A DNA stretch of 43,649 nucleotides from Acidobacteriota bacterium (GTDB lineage: Bacteria > Acidobacteriota > Vicinamibacteria > Fen-336). Each line of letters opens with the position of its first letter. Positions within the stretch are counted from its first letter, which is position 1. A program made the position numbers and the translations under genes. Below the pieces are notes generated by a model. It ran no database searches. It saw nothing but the letters and a program-made list of their open reading frames with translations, and was not told where the DNA came from. The stretch covers positions 1 to 43,649 of the forward strand of contig JAJDNV010000197.1 of the NCBI GenBank assembly GCA_022340545.1, in the 5' to 3' direction. Below, piece by piece: positions 8,423 through 17,459 of the stretch.

Positions 8423-9100
8423 ATGAAGCGGACAATAGCAGCGACGGTGGTGTGCGTGGCCCTGGCCCTTCTCTGGGGCTGCGACTGCCACACCGAAGGA
8501 GTGACGGGGACGACGCCGGCGGGCTCGGGGGTCCTGGTGACAGAGTCCAGGCCGGTCCAGGGTTTCACCGCGGTGGTCGTGAGCGGCGCGGGTCACGTGA
8601 TCATCGAGCAGACGGGAGTCGAATCCCTCCAGGTGACGGCGGAGGACGACATCATGCCGTTCGTCTCGACCGAGGTCCGGGGCGGCCGGCTCTTCCTGGG
8701 CTTCGAGCCGGGCGTCAGCGTCAGCCCGACCCGTGGGGTCGAGTACCGGGTCTCCGTGGCCGAGCTGACCGAGATCGAGGCCGCCGGGGCGAGCCGCGTG
8801 GAGATCCTCCACGTGGACACGCCGGAGCTCACCGCCCGTCTCGTCGGGGCCTCGATCTACACCGCGGCCGGGATCGCCACCGACCACACTCTCGAGCTCA
8901 TCGGCGCCAGCCGGTGCGACGCCGGTGACCTGGCCAGCCTCACGGTGACGGCTCACCTCTCGGGGGCCAGCTACGGCCTCGTTCGGGCGCGCGACCGGCT
9001 CGTGGTGAGGGCCAGCGGGGCCTCCACCCTCGAGTACATCGGCAACCCGGTCGTCGACGCCACGGTCTCGGGAGCGTCCGTCGTCAGGTCGAGAGGTTGA
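8423..9100 (+). CDS. DUF2807 (head GIN domain) lipoprotein
   Basis: A 225-residue protein with a GAGGGA ribosome site before ATG 8423. A Lys/Arg N-terminus and hydrophobic stretch end at a WGC lipobox (C20), so it is a predicted envelope lipoprotein. The mature part is a right-handed beta-solenoid of the DUF2807 type. It starts with a FTAVVVSGAGHVIIEQ-like strand and continues through six GAS turns (GASRVEI, GASIYTA, GASRCDA, GASYGLV, GASTLEY, GASVVRS) spaced at roughly 20 residues, as in family members. The function is unknown; such solenoids are thought to be surface or periplasmic adhesins. A 111-base gap precedes it, and it is convergent with the minus-strand pair. Confidence 0.85.
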   Translation: MKRTIAATVVCVALALLWGCDCHTEGVTGTTPAGSGVLVTESRPVQGFTAVVVSGAGHVIIEQTGVESLQVTAEDDIMPFVSTEVRGGRLFLGFEPGVSVSPTRGVEYRVSVAELTEIEAAGASRVEILHVDTPELTARLVGASIYTAAGIATDHTLELIGASRCDAGDLASLTVTAHLSGASYGLVRARDRLVVRASGASTLEYIGNPVVDATVSGASVVRSRG

Positions 9101-9167
9101 CGCCGATCCCCACCCCGCGTAACGAGCGAGAGCGACGGCGGGGGCGGAAGCGGGGCCGTCCCGCCGA

Positions 9168-10232
9168 TCAGCTCGCGAAGGGCTCGAGCGGGACGTCGCA
9201 GTCGGAGCAGCGCGCGAACCCGGTGCGGTACTGCCCGCCGCACTCCGGGCAGAAGGCGGCGGCCGAGGCGTCGCCCGGTGACGGGTCCTCCAGCTCGGGC
9301 ACACCGGCCCGCGCGGCCTCCCGGGCGACGAGATCCAGCGTCATCGCCTCGACTACCGACTCCCCGCCACTCTCGGGCCCGTCCCCCGCCGCCTGCTCCC
9401 GGCGCAGCCGCTGCTCCAGGCGACGGAACTCCTGCGGGTCCAGGAGCAGCGCGGCCGCGGCCAGGGGCTCGAAGCCGAACGAGGTCTCCCGCGCGACGAG
9501 AGCCGGGGCGTGGACGGCCGCGGGCGGAAACAGGGCCAGGGGGAGCATCCGTGAGCCGAGCGCCCACCCGCGCACGCCGACGCGACGAAGCAGCCGGACG
9601 CTGACGGAGAGGACGGCGAGATAGGCGAGAAGGAAGAGAACTCCGGCCTGCAGCAAGGACGGTCTCCACGCGAGATCGGGAAGGACGCTCGCCGGGAGCA
9701 CCACGAAGAAGGCGACGAACGCGGCACCGCTCAGGACCTTGAGCATCCGGAGGTCCTTCGCCTGCTCAAGCCGGCGCCGGCGCAGGGCCGCGAGGTCGCA
9801 CCGTCGCCGCAGGGCGCGCCGGATGAGGGCGAGTCGCCGGGGGCGAGCCGTGAGACGCAGCTGCTCGACGAGCGCGGCCAGCTCCATCGCGGCCGACGGA
9901 TGGGTGGCCTTCAGCTCGAGGCCGGGCCCGAGGCACACGTGCCCATCCTCGACCGCGACGCGCTCGATGTCCTCGTAGGCGACGAGTCGTCGCCTCCCGT
10001 CACCGCTCGGCGAGAGCAGCACGCCGGTCTCGTTGGCCCGAAAGCCGAGCGACGGGACGAGCACGCTCTCCGAAGCCGGCAGGAAGCCGACCCACCGCCA
10101 CCCCGGTCCCTCGAGCCGGAAGTGGCGACCCCACAGAGAGGTGAAGAGGGCCTGGCCGGGGCGCACCCGTACGAGGCAGTCCAGGAGATAGGCCGCCACG
10201 AAGAACGGAAGCAGCTCGCCAACCAGGCCCAT
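9168..10232 (-). CDS. Membrane protein with C-terminal zinc ribbon, unknown function
   Basis: A 354-residue protein I do not recognise. It starts with a hydrophobic segment (ELLPFFVAAYLLDCLV). A soluble region at about 30-120 resembles a PH-like small beta domain (LGFRANETGVLLSPSG, YEDIERVAVEDGHVCLGPGLELKA). An Arg-rich cytoplasmic-looking stretch follows, then two to three helices at about 165-235. The C-terminus carries a four-cysteine zinc-ribbon motif: CPECGGQYRTGFARCSDCDVPL (quote by ends CPECGG and CSDC). That knuckle is common at the end of prokaryotic membrane-associated proteins. It lies 10 bases downstream of the DUF2167 gene on the same strand, so the two form an operon. Confidence 0.6.
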   Translation of the reverse strand: MGLVGELLPFFVAAYLLDCLVRVRPGQALFTSLWGRHFRLEGPGWRWVGFLPASESVLVPSLGFRANETGVLLSPSGDGRRRLVAYEDIERVAVEDGHVCLGPGLELKATHPSAAMELAALVEQLRLTARPRRLALIRRALRRRCDLAALRRRRLEQAKDLRMLKVLSGAAFVAFFVVLPASVLPDLAWRPSLLQAGVLFLLAYLAVLSVSVRLLRRVGVRGWALGSRMLPLALFPPAAVHAPALVARETSFGFEPLAAAALLLDPQEFRRLEQRLRREQAAGDGPESGGESVVEAMTLDLVAREAARAGVPELEDPSPGDASAAAFCPECGGQYRTGFARCSDCDVPLEPFAS

Positions 10233-10242
10233 CAGCGACAGC

Positions 10243-11088
10243 TCAGGCCTTGACCTCGGTGCTGAAGATGGCCCGGAGGATCTTGCGGATCGCCGCCACC
10301 ACCCCGAGTACGAACACGATCACCAGCTTCCCGCCCTTGGCGAGGAGCTTGACCAGCGCCGCGAGGAGACCGGTCTTGGCCGCGGCGGCACCGGCCCCGC
10401 CCACGACCAGGGCGGCGAGCCCGTATTTCGCGATCTTGTCCCCCTCGCGGAACTCGGCGTACCTGTGGCCGGTCTTGTAGCCAAAGCCACCCAGGAGCAG
10501 GTCGAGGTGGGGCCGGGCGAGGGCGATCTGGGTCGCGTCGTCGACGAGGGTGGCCGACACGAAGCCCCGGCGGCCCAGGAGGCGGACATTGAAGTTGACG
10601 ACGTCGCCGCCCTCGTCGTCGCGGCCGAGGATGGCCCAGGTCAGGTTGTTGGTCGTCTCGTCGTACCGCGGCGGCGTCTGCCAGCCCACGACGTGGATCC
10701 CGGGGATCCCGCGCTCGGCGCGGACCTTGTTGGCCTCCTCCGTGCCCTCCCGGATGCTCTCGAGAATGGCGTCCGCGTCGATGTCGTCCTTGTCGTCGTC
10801 CCGGACGTAGCCGACCTCACGCTCCTCGAAGATCACAAACCAGGTGGCGTTCTCGTCCGCCCCGGTGACCATCCCCAGCTCGGAGCCGTCGGCCACGTTG
10901 CCCATCTCCTCCATGAGCGTCTTCGTGTCCTCCGCGTCCAGGAACACGTAGCCCGCCGGCAGCTGAAGCTCGGCGATCTGCCCCAGGTTGACGGTCTGTG
11001 GGCCGCTCTGCCAGTTCAACGCGGGCTGGGCCCACAGCCCCAGCGGAGTCAGAAGAAGGGCCAGGGCCCCGACGATCGGTCTCCTCAT
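10243..11088 (-). CDS. DUF2167 membrane-anchored protein
   Basis: A 281-residue protein with a strong GGAGGTG ribosome site before ATG 11088. A cleavable signal peptide ends near WAQPAL. The central domain carries the DUF2167 hallmarks: a GPQTVNLG-type opening, LPAGYVFLDAEDT, WFVIFEE, VGYVRDDD, and VVGWQTPPRYDETTNNLTWA (quote by parts VVGWQTPPRYD and NLTWA). Two hydrophobic segments near the C-terminus (about 220-240 and 253-272) flank a lysine-rich loop. Proteins of this family are membrane-anchored with the DUF on the periplasmic side and have no established function. It is the promoter-proximal gene of a two-gene unit with the zinc-ribbon membrane protein. Confidence 0.8.
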   Translation of the reverse strand: MRRPIVGALALLLTPLGLWAQPALNWQSGPQTVNLGQIAELQLPAGYVFLDAEDTKTLMEEMGNVADGSELGMVTGADENATWFVIFEEREVGYVRDDDKDDIDADAILESIREGTEEANKVRAERGIPGIHVVGWQTPPRYDETTNNLTWAILGRDDEGGDVVNFNVRLLGRRGFVSATLVDDATQIALARPHLDLLLGGFGYKTGHRYAEFREGDKIAKYGLAALVVGGAGAAAAKTGLLAALVKLLAKGGKLVIVFVLGVVAAIRKILRAIFSTEVKA

Positions 11089-11390
11089 CGCTCACCTCCG
11101 GGGCCCGAAGGGCCCGGCTGGTCCGGCCCGCCACCCCCCATTCGTGGAGGCGGGTCTGCCGGTGTCGGCCGTGATGAGCAAGGCCCGCACCAGAACGACA
11201 AGTGGCTCTGGCCGCGACACTTCCCTCGGTCGGCACCTCGAGGTGGCCACCCTCGCTGGCCGAAATCCAGACGGACGGCTGTCGGGAGAACGGCGTTCCC
11301 GCTCCTCACGCGCCCGAGGGAAGAGGCCGTATCCTTGCTGGATAGTCCCAGCGGGTGGCGGCCCCGGTCGCGCGCCCAGGGGAGGTGTCT
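11089..11390. promoter_or_regulatory. 302-base divergent intergenic region
   Basis: This region separates the DUF2167 gene (minus) from the large membrane protein (plus). On the minus side a GC-rich hairpin (CCGGGGCCC, GAA loop, GGGCCCGG) lies just upstream of the DUF2167 ribosome site. On the plus side a GATAGT box near 11340-11345 is a possible -10, and GGGGAGG at 11379-11385 is the ribosome site for the GTG at 11391. I see no gene in it. Confidence 0.35.
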
Positions 11391-14300
11391 GTGCGTCGAC
11401 GCGTCGCGCCGTTCGCCCTGCTCGTCCTCACCGCCGCTCTGGCCCTGGGCGGCACCGATCCCGCTCTCGCCCAGCCCATCTCGCGCCAGGACCTGCCGCC
11501 CGACCTGCGGCCCTGGGTGCCATGGGTTCTCGACGAGGTTCCGGGGCTCGGCTGCCCGAAGGTGCAGGGGACGCCCGTCTGCGTGTGGCCGGGACGTCTC
11601 GATCTCGACCTGACCCGGACCGGCGGGACCTTCACCCTCCGCGTGCGGGCCGACCGGGAGGCGGACCTGTTCCTCCCTGGAACCGCCCAGCTCTGGCCAC
11701 TCGACGTCCGGCTCGACGGCCGGGCGGCGCCGGTCTTCGGCAAGGGTGGGGTCCCGCGGCTCCGCATCCCCCCCGGGCGCCACCTCGTGTCCGGCCGCTT
11801 CGTCTGGTCACGGCTGCCCGAGTCGCTGCGGGTCCCGGGCACGATCGGCCTCGTGGAGCTGAGCCTCGACGGCCGTCCCGTGTCTCGTCCGAGGCGCGAG
11901 CAAGGAGGCCTGATCTGGCTGCGCGCGCGCGACGACGAGGCGGCGGGCGAGGGCGAGAGCCTGCGGCTCCAGGTCTTCCGGCACGTGGCGGACGGCATCC
12001 CTCTCTTCGTGGAGACGCGCCTCCAGCTCGAGGTGTCCGGTCGCGCCCGCGAGGTGACGTTTCCGGAGGCCCTTCTCCCGGACTCCGTTGCCGTCGCGGT
12101 GAGCGGAGATCTGCCCGCCCGCGTCGAGGACGGGACGCTCCGCGTCCAGGTGCGGGGCGGCCGGTACGTGGTGCGCGTGCGGGCGCGGATCGACGGACGT
12201 CCGGAGGCCGTGGCTCGTCCGCCGAAGGCCAACGACGCCGCAGGCGGAGCCGGCGTCGAGGCCTGGCCGGAGAGGGAGGTCTGGGTGTTCGCGGCGAACG
12301 AGGACCTGCGTCAGGTGGAGCTGTCCGGCCCGCCGGCCATCGACCCCTCGAGGACGGAGCTCCCCGACGGCTGGCGCACGCTTCCCGCGTTCCTGGTCGA
12401 GCCCGGGGCCGCGCTGACGATCGCGACGGTTCGGCGCGGCCTCCCCGAGGCGGCCCCCGACGCCGTGCAGCTGTCCCGCGAGATCTGGCTCGACCCCGAC
12501 GGGCGGGGGGCGAGCGTGCGCGACACGTTCGGAGGAACGCTCCATGCGACGTCGCGCCTCGACCTCCTGGCCCCCGGCACGCTCGGGCGCGTCGCCGTCG
12601 ACGGCCTGGACCAGCTCGTCACCGCGAATCCCGAGACCGAGACCGCCGGCGTCGAGCTGCGCCGGTCCGCCCTGCAGATGGAGGCCGACTCGCGGCTCGC
12701 CTTCGGGGGAGGGCTGCCCGCCGTGGGCTGGTCGACGGGCGTCGAGTCTCTCCACGCTCGTCTGCACCTCCCTCCCGGCTGGACGATCCTCGGCGCACGC
12801 GGCGTCGATCACCTGCCCGGGACCTGGACCTCGCGCTGGACGCTCCTGGGTTTCTTCTTCGTGCTGCTGGTGGCGTTCGCTGCCTACCGGCTCTTCGGGC
12901 CGCGGCACGCCGTGCTCGCGGTGGCGACGCTCGTCCTCACCCATGGCGAGCCCGGCGCGCCCTTCCTCGTCTGGCTGAGCCTCCTCGGCGCGATTGCCCT
13001 CCGGCGCGTCGCGTCTGAGGGACGTCTCGGAAGCCTGGGACGGATCTGGTTCCTGGTGAGCGCGGCGGTGCTCGTCCTCCTCCTCGTTCCCTTCGCCCGC
13101 GACCAGGTGCGCGCCGCGCTCTTCCCCCAGGTCGCGCCCGGCGGCGCGCAGTACGGCGTCGAGCGCAGCGCCCGTCAGTCCGGGATCGCGGGCGGCGCGG
13201 TCGGAGGTGTGGGCGGCGGGATGCAGGACGTAGACGAGATGTCGAACGTCCCGGCGAAGACGCCAGCGGCCCCGGCCGCCTCCGAAGTCCCACTCCAGCA
13301 GGTGCCTGAGGAAGAGATCGCCCGGGACAAGGAGGGCGCGATGCGGCAGCTCGCGGGCGAAGGCCGGCGGGCCTCCCTTGCTGAACAGGTCAGCGTCGTC
13401 GCCTACAACAAGGCCCTCGAGCAGGACCCGAAAGCCGTCCTGCAGACGGGACCCGGCGTCCCGACCTGGACGTGGAGCGGCCACACACTGAGCTGGACCG
13501 GACCGGTGGGTCAGGACCACGAGATGCGGCTCTACCTTGCCTCCCCCGGTCTCAACCGCGTGCTCACGGCCCTGCGGCTCGTTCTCCTGGGCCTTCTCGC
13601 CGTCGTCCTCGTCACCGGTCGGTGGCCGACCCTCCCCGGCCGGGGCAAACGGGGAGCGGCCCCCGTGGCCACGGGTCTCACCGCGCTCCTCCTCCTGGCC
13701 ACCTCGGGAGCCCGCGCCGCCGCGGCCCCGCAGACTCCCAGCCCGGAGATGCTCCAGCAGCTGAAGCAGAAGCTCACGCGTCCGGAGCCCTGCGAGCCGG
13801 ACTGCGTGACGACACCGAGCCTTCACCTGCGGCTCGGGGGGCGGACGCTGGAGGTGACGGCCGAGGTGCACGCGTCTGCCGATGGCACGTGGGCACTGCC
13901 CGGCCCGCTCGCGAGCTGGGGCGCCTCGGAGGTGCGCGTCGACGGCGTCCCGACGGTGGCGGTGGCTCATCTGCGGGACGGATTCCTCCACGTGCGCCTG
14001 CCGCGCGGCGTGCACCGGATCGTCGCCTCGGGCCCGGTGCCTCCCGGCGACAGCTTTACCCTGCAGTTCGCCAACCCGCCCCGCCGTGCCCGCGCCACCG
14101 CCCCGGGATGGGAGGTGAGCGGTCTCCGCGTCGACGGACCGCCGGAGGCGTCGATCCTGCTCTCACGCCGGCTGGCTGCGCGCACTGCTGGCGCCGCGGT
14201 CGAAGGTCGCTACGCCCCGTGGCTCGAGCTGACGCGGACCCTCGGCTTCGGGGTCACGTGGACGGTACACACGAGCGTGCGTCGGGTGACCCCGCGCGGG

Positions 14301-15629
14301 ACGCCAGTGGCGCTCCGGGTTCCGCTCCTGCCGGGCGAGGCCCCCACCCGCGCCGACTTCGTGGTCGAGGACGGCGAGGCGGCGGTGAGCCTCGGGCGCG
14401 ACGAGACGGAGACGTCCTGGGAGTCGACGCTCGAGCAGACCACGCAGATCGTCCTGGAAGCACCGGAGGGCCGGCCGTGGTCGGAGGTGTGGCGGCTGCA
14501 GTGCAGCACTATCTGGTCCTGCACTGGGGAAGGCCTGCCCCCGGTGAAGCGGATCGAGGGCGGTGTCTTCGCTCCGGAGTACCGGCCCTGGCCCGGGGAG
14601 TCGCTCGAGGTCACACTCGCCCACCCCGCCGGCGTCGAGGGCCAGACGCTGACGCTCGACTCGGTGCGCCTCGAGGCCACGCCGGGGACGCGACTGGAGC
14701 GCCTGCGACTGCAGATCCAGGCGCGCTCGAGCCGCGAGCAGCCGCTGCAGCTCACCCTGCCCGGCGACAGCGAGGTGCAGCAGGTCCGGCTCGACGGCGA
14801 CGAGCGCCCGCCGCGGTCGGAGGGCGGCGAGCTCCGGGTGACGGTGCCCGCGGGTGCCCACAACGTGGAGGTGCGCTGGCAGCAGCCCCGGGGCATTGCC
14901 CCGCTTTACGCGATCCCGCGCGTGGGCCTGCCCGGTCCCGCGGTGAACGTCACCCAGCAGCTCACGCTGCCCCGGAGCCGCTGGCTCCTGGTGACATGGG
15001 GCCCGGCCTGGGGCCCGGCGGTCCTCTTCTGGCCCTACTTCGTCTTTCTCCTCGCGGTGGCCCTCGGCCTCGGCCACATCCCGCAGAGCCCGCTCTCGAG
15101 CACGCAGTGGGTGCTGCTCGGCCTCGGGCTGAGCCAGATCCCGGCCCTGGGCGCGCTCGTGGTCGCCGGGTTCGTCTTCGCCCTCGCCATCCGCCGCGAT
15201 CGGCAGCCCGAGCACGCCTTCGTGTTCGACCTCACCCAGCTGCTGCTCGTGGTCTGGGCGGTGATCAGCCTCGGCCTCCTCTACGTGGCCATCCACACCG
15301 GCCTCCTCTTCCGGCCCGACATGCAGGTGGCGGGCAACGGAAGCACGGACACCGTGCTGCGGTGGTACGCGGACCGGGTGGTCGGCGAGACGCCGGGCGC
15401 GGGGGTCGTGAGCCTGCCCCTGTGGGCCTACCGGGTGGGGATGCTGGTCTGGGCTCTCTGGTTGGCGGCGAGCCTCGTGCGCGCCATCGGCTGGGGCTGG
15501 CGCTCGTTCGGAGAGGGCGGCTTCTGGCGCCGGCTCGGACTGCGGCGCACGCCGCGGACCGGCGAGACGCCGGTGGACGGCACGGCCGGGGTACCGGACC
15601 ACGAGCCCGACGACACGCCACGGGAGTGA
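11391..15629 (+). CDS. 1412-residue two-module membrane protein, unknown function
   Basis: I chose the GTG at 11391 because it has a GGGGAGG ribosome site 5 bases upstream and opens a clear signal peptide (basic start, then LLVLTAALALGG, ending near ALAQ). I do not recognise the family. Residues about 30-480 are a beta-rich periplasmic region, followed by three or four membrane helices (about 483-503, 522-540 and 552-575). A Gly/Ala-rich loop containing GGVGGGMQDVDEM follows, then two helices at about 723-744 and 755-775. A second beta-rich region spans about 780-1195, and four helices (about 1205-1395) and a charged tail finish the protein. The two beta regions share a pattern: W..xVRLDG or VRVDG, then RIPPGRH..xG or RLPRGVHRIVASG. 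This suggests an internal duplication. Confidence 0.7.
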   Translation: MRRRVAPFALLVLTAALALGGTDPALAQPISRQDLPPDLRPWVPWVLDEVPGLGCPKVQGTPVCVWPGRLDLDLTRTGGTFTLRVRADREADLFLPGTAQLWPLDVRLDGRAAPVFGKGGVPRLRIPPGRHLVSGRFVWSRLPESLRVPGTIGLVELSLDGRPVSRPRREQGGLIWLRARDDEAAGEGESLRLQVFRHVADGIPLFVETRLQLEVSGRAREVTFPEALLPDSVAVAVSGDLPARVEDGTLRVQVRGGRYVVRVRARIDGRPEAVARPPKANDAAGGAGVEAWPEREVWVFAANEDLRQVELSGPPAIDPSRTELPDGWRTLPAFLVEPGAALTIATVRRGLPEAAPDAVQLSREIWLDPDGRGASVRDTFGGTLHATSRLDLLAPGTLGRVAVDGLDQLVTANPETETAGVELRRSALQMEADSRLAFGGGLPAVGWSTGVESLHARLHLPPGWTILGARGVDHLPGTWTSRWTLLGFFFVLLVAFAAYRLFGPRHAVLAVATLVLTHGEPGAPFLVWLSLLGAIALRRVASEGRLGSLGRIWFLVSAAVLVLLLVPFARDQVRAALFPQVAPGGAQYGVERSARQSGIAGGAVGGVGGGMQDVDEMSNVPAKTPAAPAASEVPLQQVPEEEIARDKEGAMRQLAGEGRRASLAEQVSVVAYNKALEQDPKAVLQTGPGVPTWTWSGHTLSWTGPVGQDHEMRLYLASPGLNRVLTALRLVLLGLLAVVLVTGRWPTLPGRGKRGAAPVATGLTALLLLATSGARAAAAPQTPSPEMLQQLKQKLTRPEPCEPDCVTTPSLHLRLGGRTLEVTAEVHASADGTWALPGPLASWGASEVRVDGVPTVAVAHLRDGFLHVRLPRGVHRIVASGPVPPGDSFTLQFANPPRRARATAPGWEVSGLRVDGPPEASILLSRRLAARTAGAAVEGRYAPWLELTRTLGFGVTWTVHTSVRRVTPRGTPVALRVPLLPGEAPTRADFVVEDGEAAVSLGRDETETSWESTLEQTTQIVLEAPEGRPWSEVWRLQCSTIWSCTGEGLPPVKRIEGGVFAPEYRPWPGESLEVTLAHPAGVEGQTLTLDSVRLEATPGTRLERLRLQIQARSSREQPLQLTLPGDSEVQQVRLDGDERPPRSEGGELRVTVPAGAHNVEVRWQQPRGIAPLYAIPRVGLPGPAVNVTQQLTLPRSRWLLVTWGPAWGPAVLFWPYFVFLLAVALGLGHIPQSPLSSTQWVLLGLGLSQIPALGALVVAGFVFALAIRRDRQPEHAFVFDLTQLLLVVWAVISLGLLYVAIHTGLLFRPDMQVAGNGSTDTVLRWYADRVVGETPGAGVVSLPLWAYRVGMLVWALWLAASLVRAIGWGWRSFGEGGFWRRLGLRRTPRTGETPVDGTAGVPDHEPDDTPRE

Positions 15630-15643
15630 GCGCTCGCCGGAGG

Positions 15644-15672
15644 CCGCCTCACCCGCCGTCTTCGGAGCGGGC
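15644..15672. repeat. Left 29-bp direct repeat flanking the sugar-transport cassette
   Basis: This copy matches 21128-21156 at 28 of 29 positions (C at 15663, T at 21147). In the right copy the sequence is the last codons of the CBS gene plus 5 bases beyond. Read on the minus strand this left copy would encode ARSEDGG then TGA, against ARSKDGG then TGA in the intact gene. It begins 15 bases after the stop of the 1412-residue gene and has no gene body attached. It looks like an attachment-site duplicate or the remnant of a gene end. Confidence 0.9.
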
Positions 15673-15815
15673 CGAAAGAAGGTGCACCCGCTGGGGCTGG
15701 GCGTTGGCGCGCAGGAGCCCGAGAGGAGCGCGCGGCGATCCGGAGGCTAAAAGCGTCGCTGATGCAGGCGGGCATCCAGCACGCACCTCTGACGGCCGCC
15801 CTGAGTGAACCGACC

Positions 15816-15845
15816 TTGACGGTCTGACCTGGTCACTGTTGATAG
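15816..15845 (+). promoter_or_regulatory. Promoter with embedded palindromic operator for the sugar operon
   Basis: TTGACG (15816-15821) and TGATAG (15840-15845) are separated by 18 bases. Within the spacer lies TGACCTGGTCA (15825-15835), an 11-bp perfect dyad, placed as a repressor site would be. The gap 15630-15964 holds otherwise only the left repeat, then about 110 bases without recognisable content. The leader from this promoter to ATG 15965 is about 110 bases. Confidence 0.45.
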
Positions 15846-15964
15846 ACTCACACTGAGCTCAGGCTGCCCGGACAGGTGGTGTGGCGGGCCGGGGATTCTT
15901 GGCGCCGAGGAGACTTCATTCCCCGTTGTCCAGCGCTGTATCGCTGACGACCTCAGGACGAAGG

Positions 15965-17449
15965 ATGGGACAAGCTCCGCTGCTCTCAATTCGCGGAATC
16001 AAGAAGAGCTTCTCGGGCGTGCAAGCCCTCCTCGACGGAAGCCTGGATCTTCACCGCGGCGACATCCACGCGCTCTGCGGCGGCAATGGCGCCGGCAAAT
16101 CGACTCTCTTGAACATTCTGATGGGCTTCATCAAGCCCGATCAGGGAGAGATCTTCATCGACGGCAAGGAGGTGCGCTTCACGAATGCGAGGGAAGCGCT
16201 GCATGCGGGCATCGCGATCGTTCAACAGGAGCTCAGCGGCGTTCCTCACTTGACGGTGGCCGAAAACATTCTTCTCGGCGCCGAACCCTCCCGTTATGGC
16301 TTCGTCGACTTCCGTCAACTGAACGAGCAGGCCGAGAGGCTACTGCAATCCCTGGGTTTCGATCTCGACCCCACCGCAACCATGGATACCCTTGGCATCG
16401 CCTCTCAGCAATTGGTGGAGATCGCCAAGGCCCTCTCTCATCGCAATGCCGATATCCTGATCTTCGATGAGCCGAGCTCGGCCCTCGGCGAAGAGGACGC
16501 GGGCCGGCTGTTCGAGGCGATGCGCGACCTGGCATCGTCCGGCAAGAGCATCATCTTCGTCACCCACCGCATTGCGGAAATCTTCGCCATTGCCAGCACC
16601 TACACGGTGCTCAAAGACGGTGCGCGAGTGCAATCGGGAAAGATCAGTGACATCACTCCCGAGCGCCTGATCGAGGTAATGGTCGGCGGCGACGTAGAAG
16701 GAGAATTCATCAAGGACAACACGCCCGGGAGCGCCCCTCTGCTTGAGGTGCACGGCCTGACCCGCGCACCGCGTTTTGCGGATGTCTCCTTCACGCTCCA
16801 CGAGGGAGAGGTGCTTGGGATCTACGGGCTGGTTGGATCGGGGCGCACCGAGGTCCTGGACACCATATACGGTCTCTGCCGGGGTGACTCCGGTACTGTC
16901 TCCGTGCGTGAAAGGCCGCTCAAGGGAGGATCGCCCAGCGAAGCTCTCGACGCCGGTGTGGCCTACCTCACCGAAGACCGAAAGCGCAGCGGCCTCGTCC
17001 CTCGGGCGTCCGTGGGAGACAACCTGTCGCTCTCGGTGCTGTGGCGTATTCAGCGATGGGGTTTCATCCGTTTCCCGGAAGAGCGGTCGCGCGTCGACAA
17101 GGCGGTCGGCATGATGCGGATCAAGACCCCGACTACCAGCGAGCAGGTGCAGAACCTGAGTGGAGGCAACCAGCAGAAGGTGGTGCTTGGTCGTTGTGTT
17201 CTGACGGAGCCAAAGGTGCTTCTCCTCGATGAACCCACCCGTGGCGTTGATGTCGGGACGAAGAGAGAGCTCTACCGCTTCATCTCGAGCTTTGCGCGGG
17301 CCGGAGGTGCCGTAGTCATCGTTTCGTCTGAGATGGAAGAGGTCATGGGCGTGAGCGACCGGGTCCTTGTTCTTCGCAAAGGACGTCTTGCTTCTGTCTT
17401 GTCACGCGAGGAGGCGACTCGGAAGCAGATTATGATGGCCGCCGTCTGA
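15965..17449 (+). CDS. Sugar ABC transporter ATP-binding protein, RbsA/MglA type
   Basis: A 494-residue protein with two fused ABC domains, the length usual for CUT2 sugar importers. Domain 1 has Walker A GGNGAGKST (39-47), a degenerate signature ending SQQLVEIAKAL, Walker B ILIFDEPSSAL and a switch histidine in FVTHR. Domain 2 has the family's degenerate Walker A (GLVGSGRTE), a consensus signature NLSGGNQQKVVLG, Walker B VLLLDEPTRGVDVG and a serine (VSSEMEE) in place of the switch histidine. This asymmetry is normal for RbsA. It powers import through the permease encoded 10 bases downstream. I chose ATG 15965 over an upstream in-frame start because homologous sequence begins at LLSIRGIKKSF. 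Confidence 0.92.
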   Translation: MGQAPLLSIRGIKKSFSGVQALLDGSLDLHRGDIHALCGGNGAGKSTLLNILMGFIKPDQGEIFIDGKEVRFTNAREALHAGIAIVQQELSGVPHLTVAENILLGAEPSRYGFVDFRQLNEQAERLLQSLGFDLDPTATMDTLGIASQQLVEIAKALSHRNADILIFDEPSSALGEEDAGRLFEAMRDLASSGKSIIFVTHRIAEIFAIASTYTVLKDGARVQSGKISDITPERLIEVMVGGDVEGEFIKDNTPGSAPLLEVHGLTRAPRFADVSFTLHEGEVLGIYGLVGSGRTEVLDTIYGLCRGDSGTVSVRERPLKGGSPSEALDAGVAYLTEDRKRSGLVPRASVGDNLSLSVLWRIQRWGFIRFPEERSRVDKAVGMMRIKTPTTSEQVQNLSGGNQQKVVLGRCVLTEPKVLLLDEPTRGVDVGTKRELYRFISSFARAGGAVVIVSSEMEEVMGVSDRVLVLRKGRLASVLSREEATRKQIMMAAV

Positions 17450-17459
17450 GGGCGCGACC

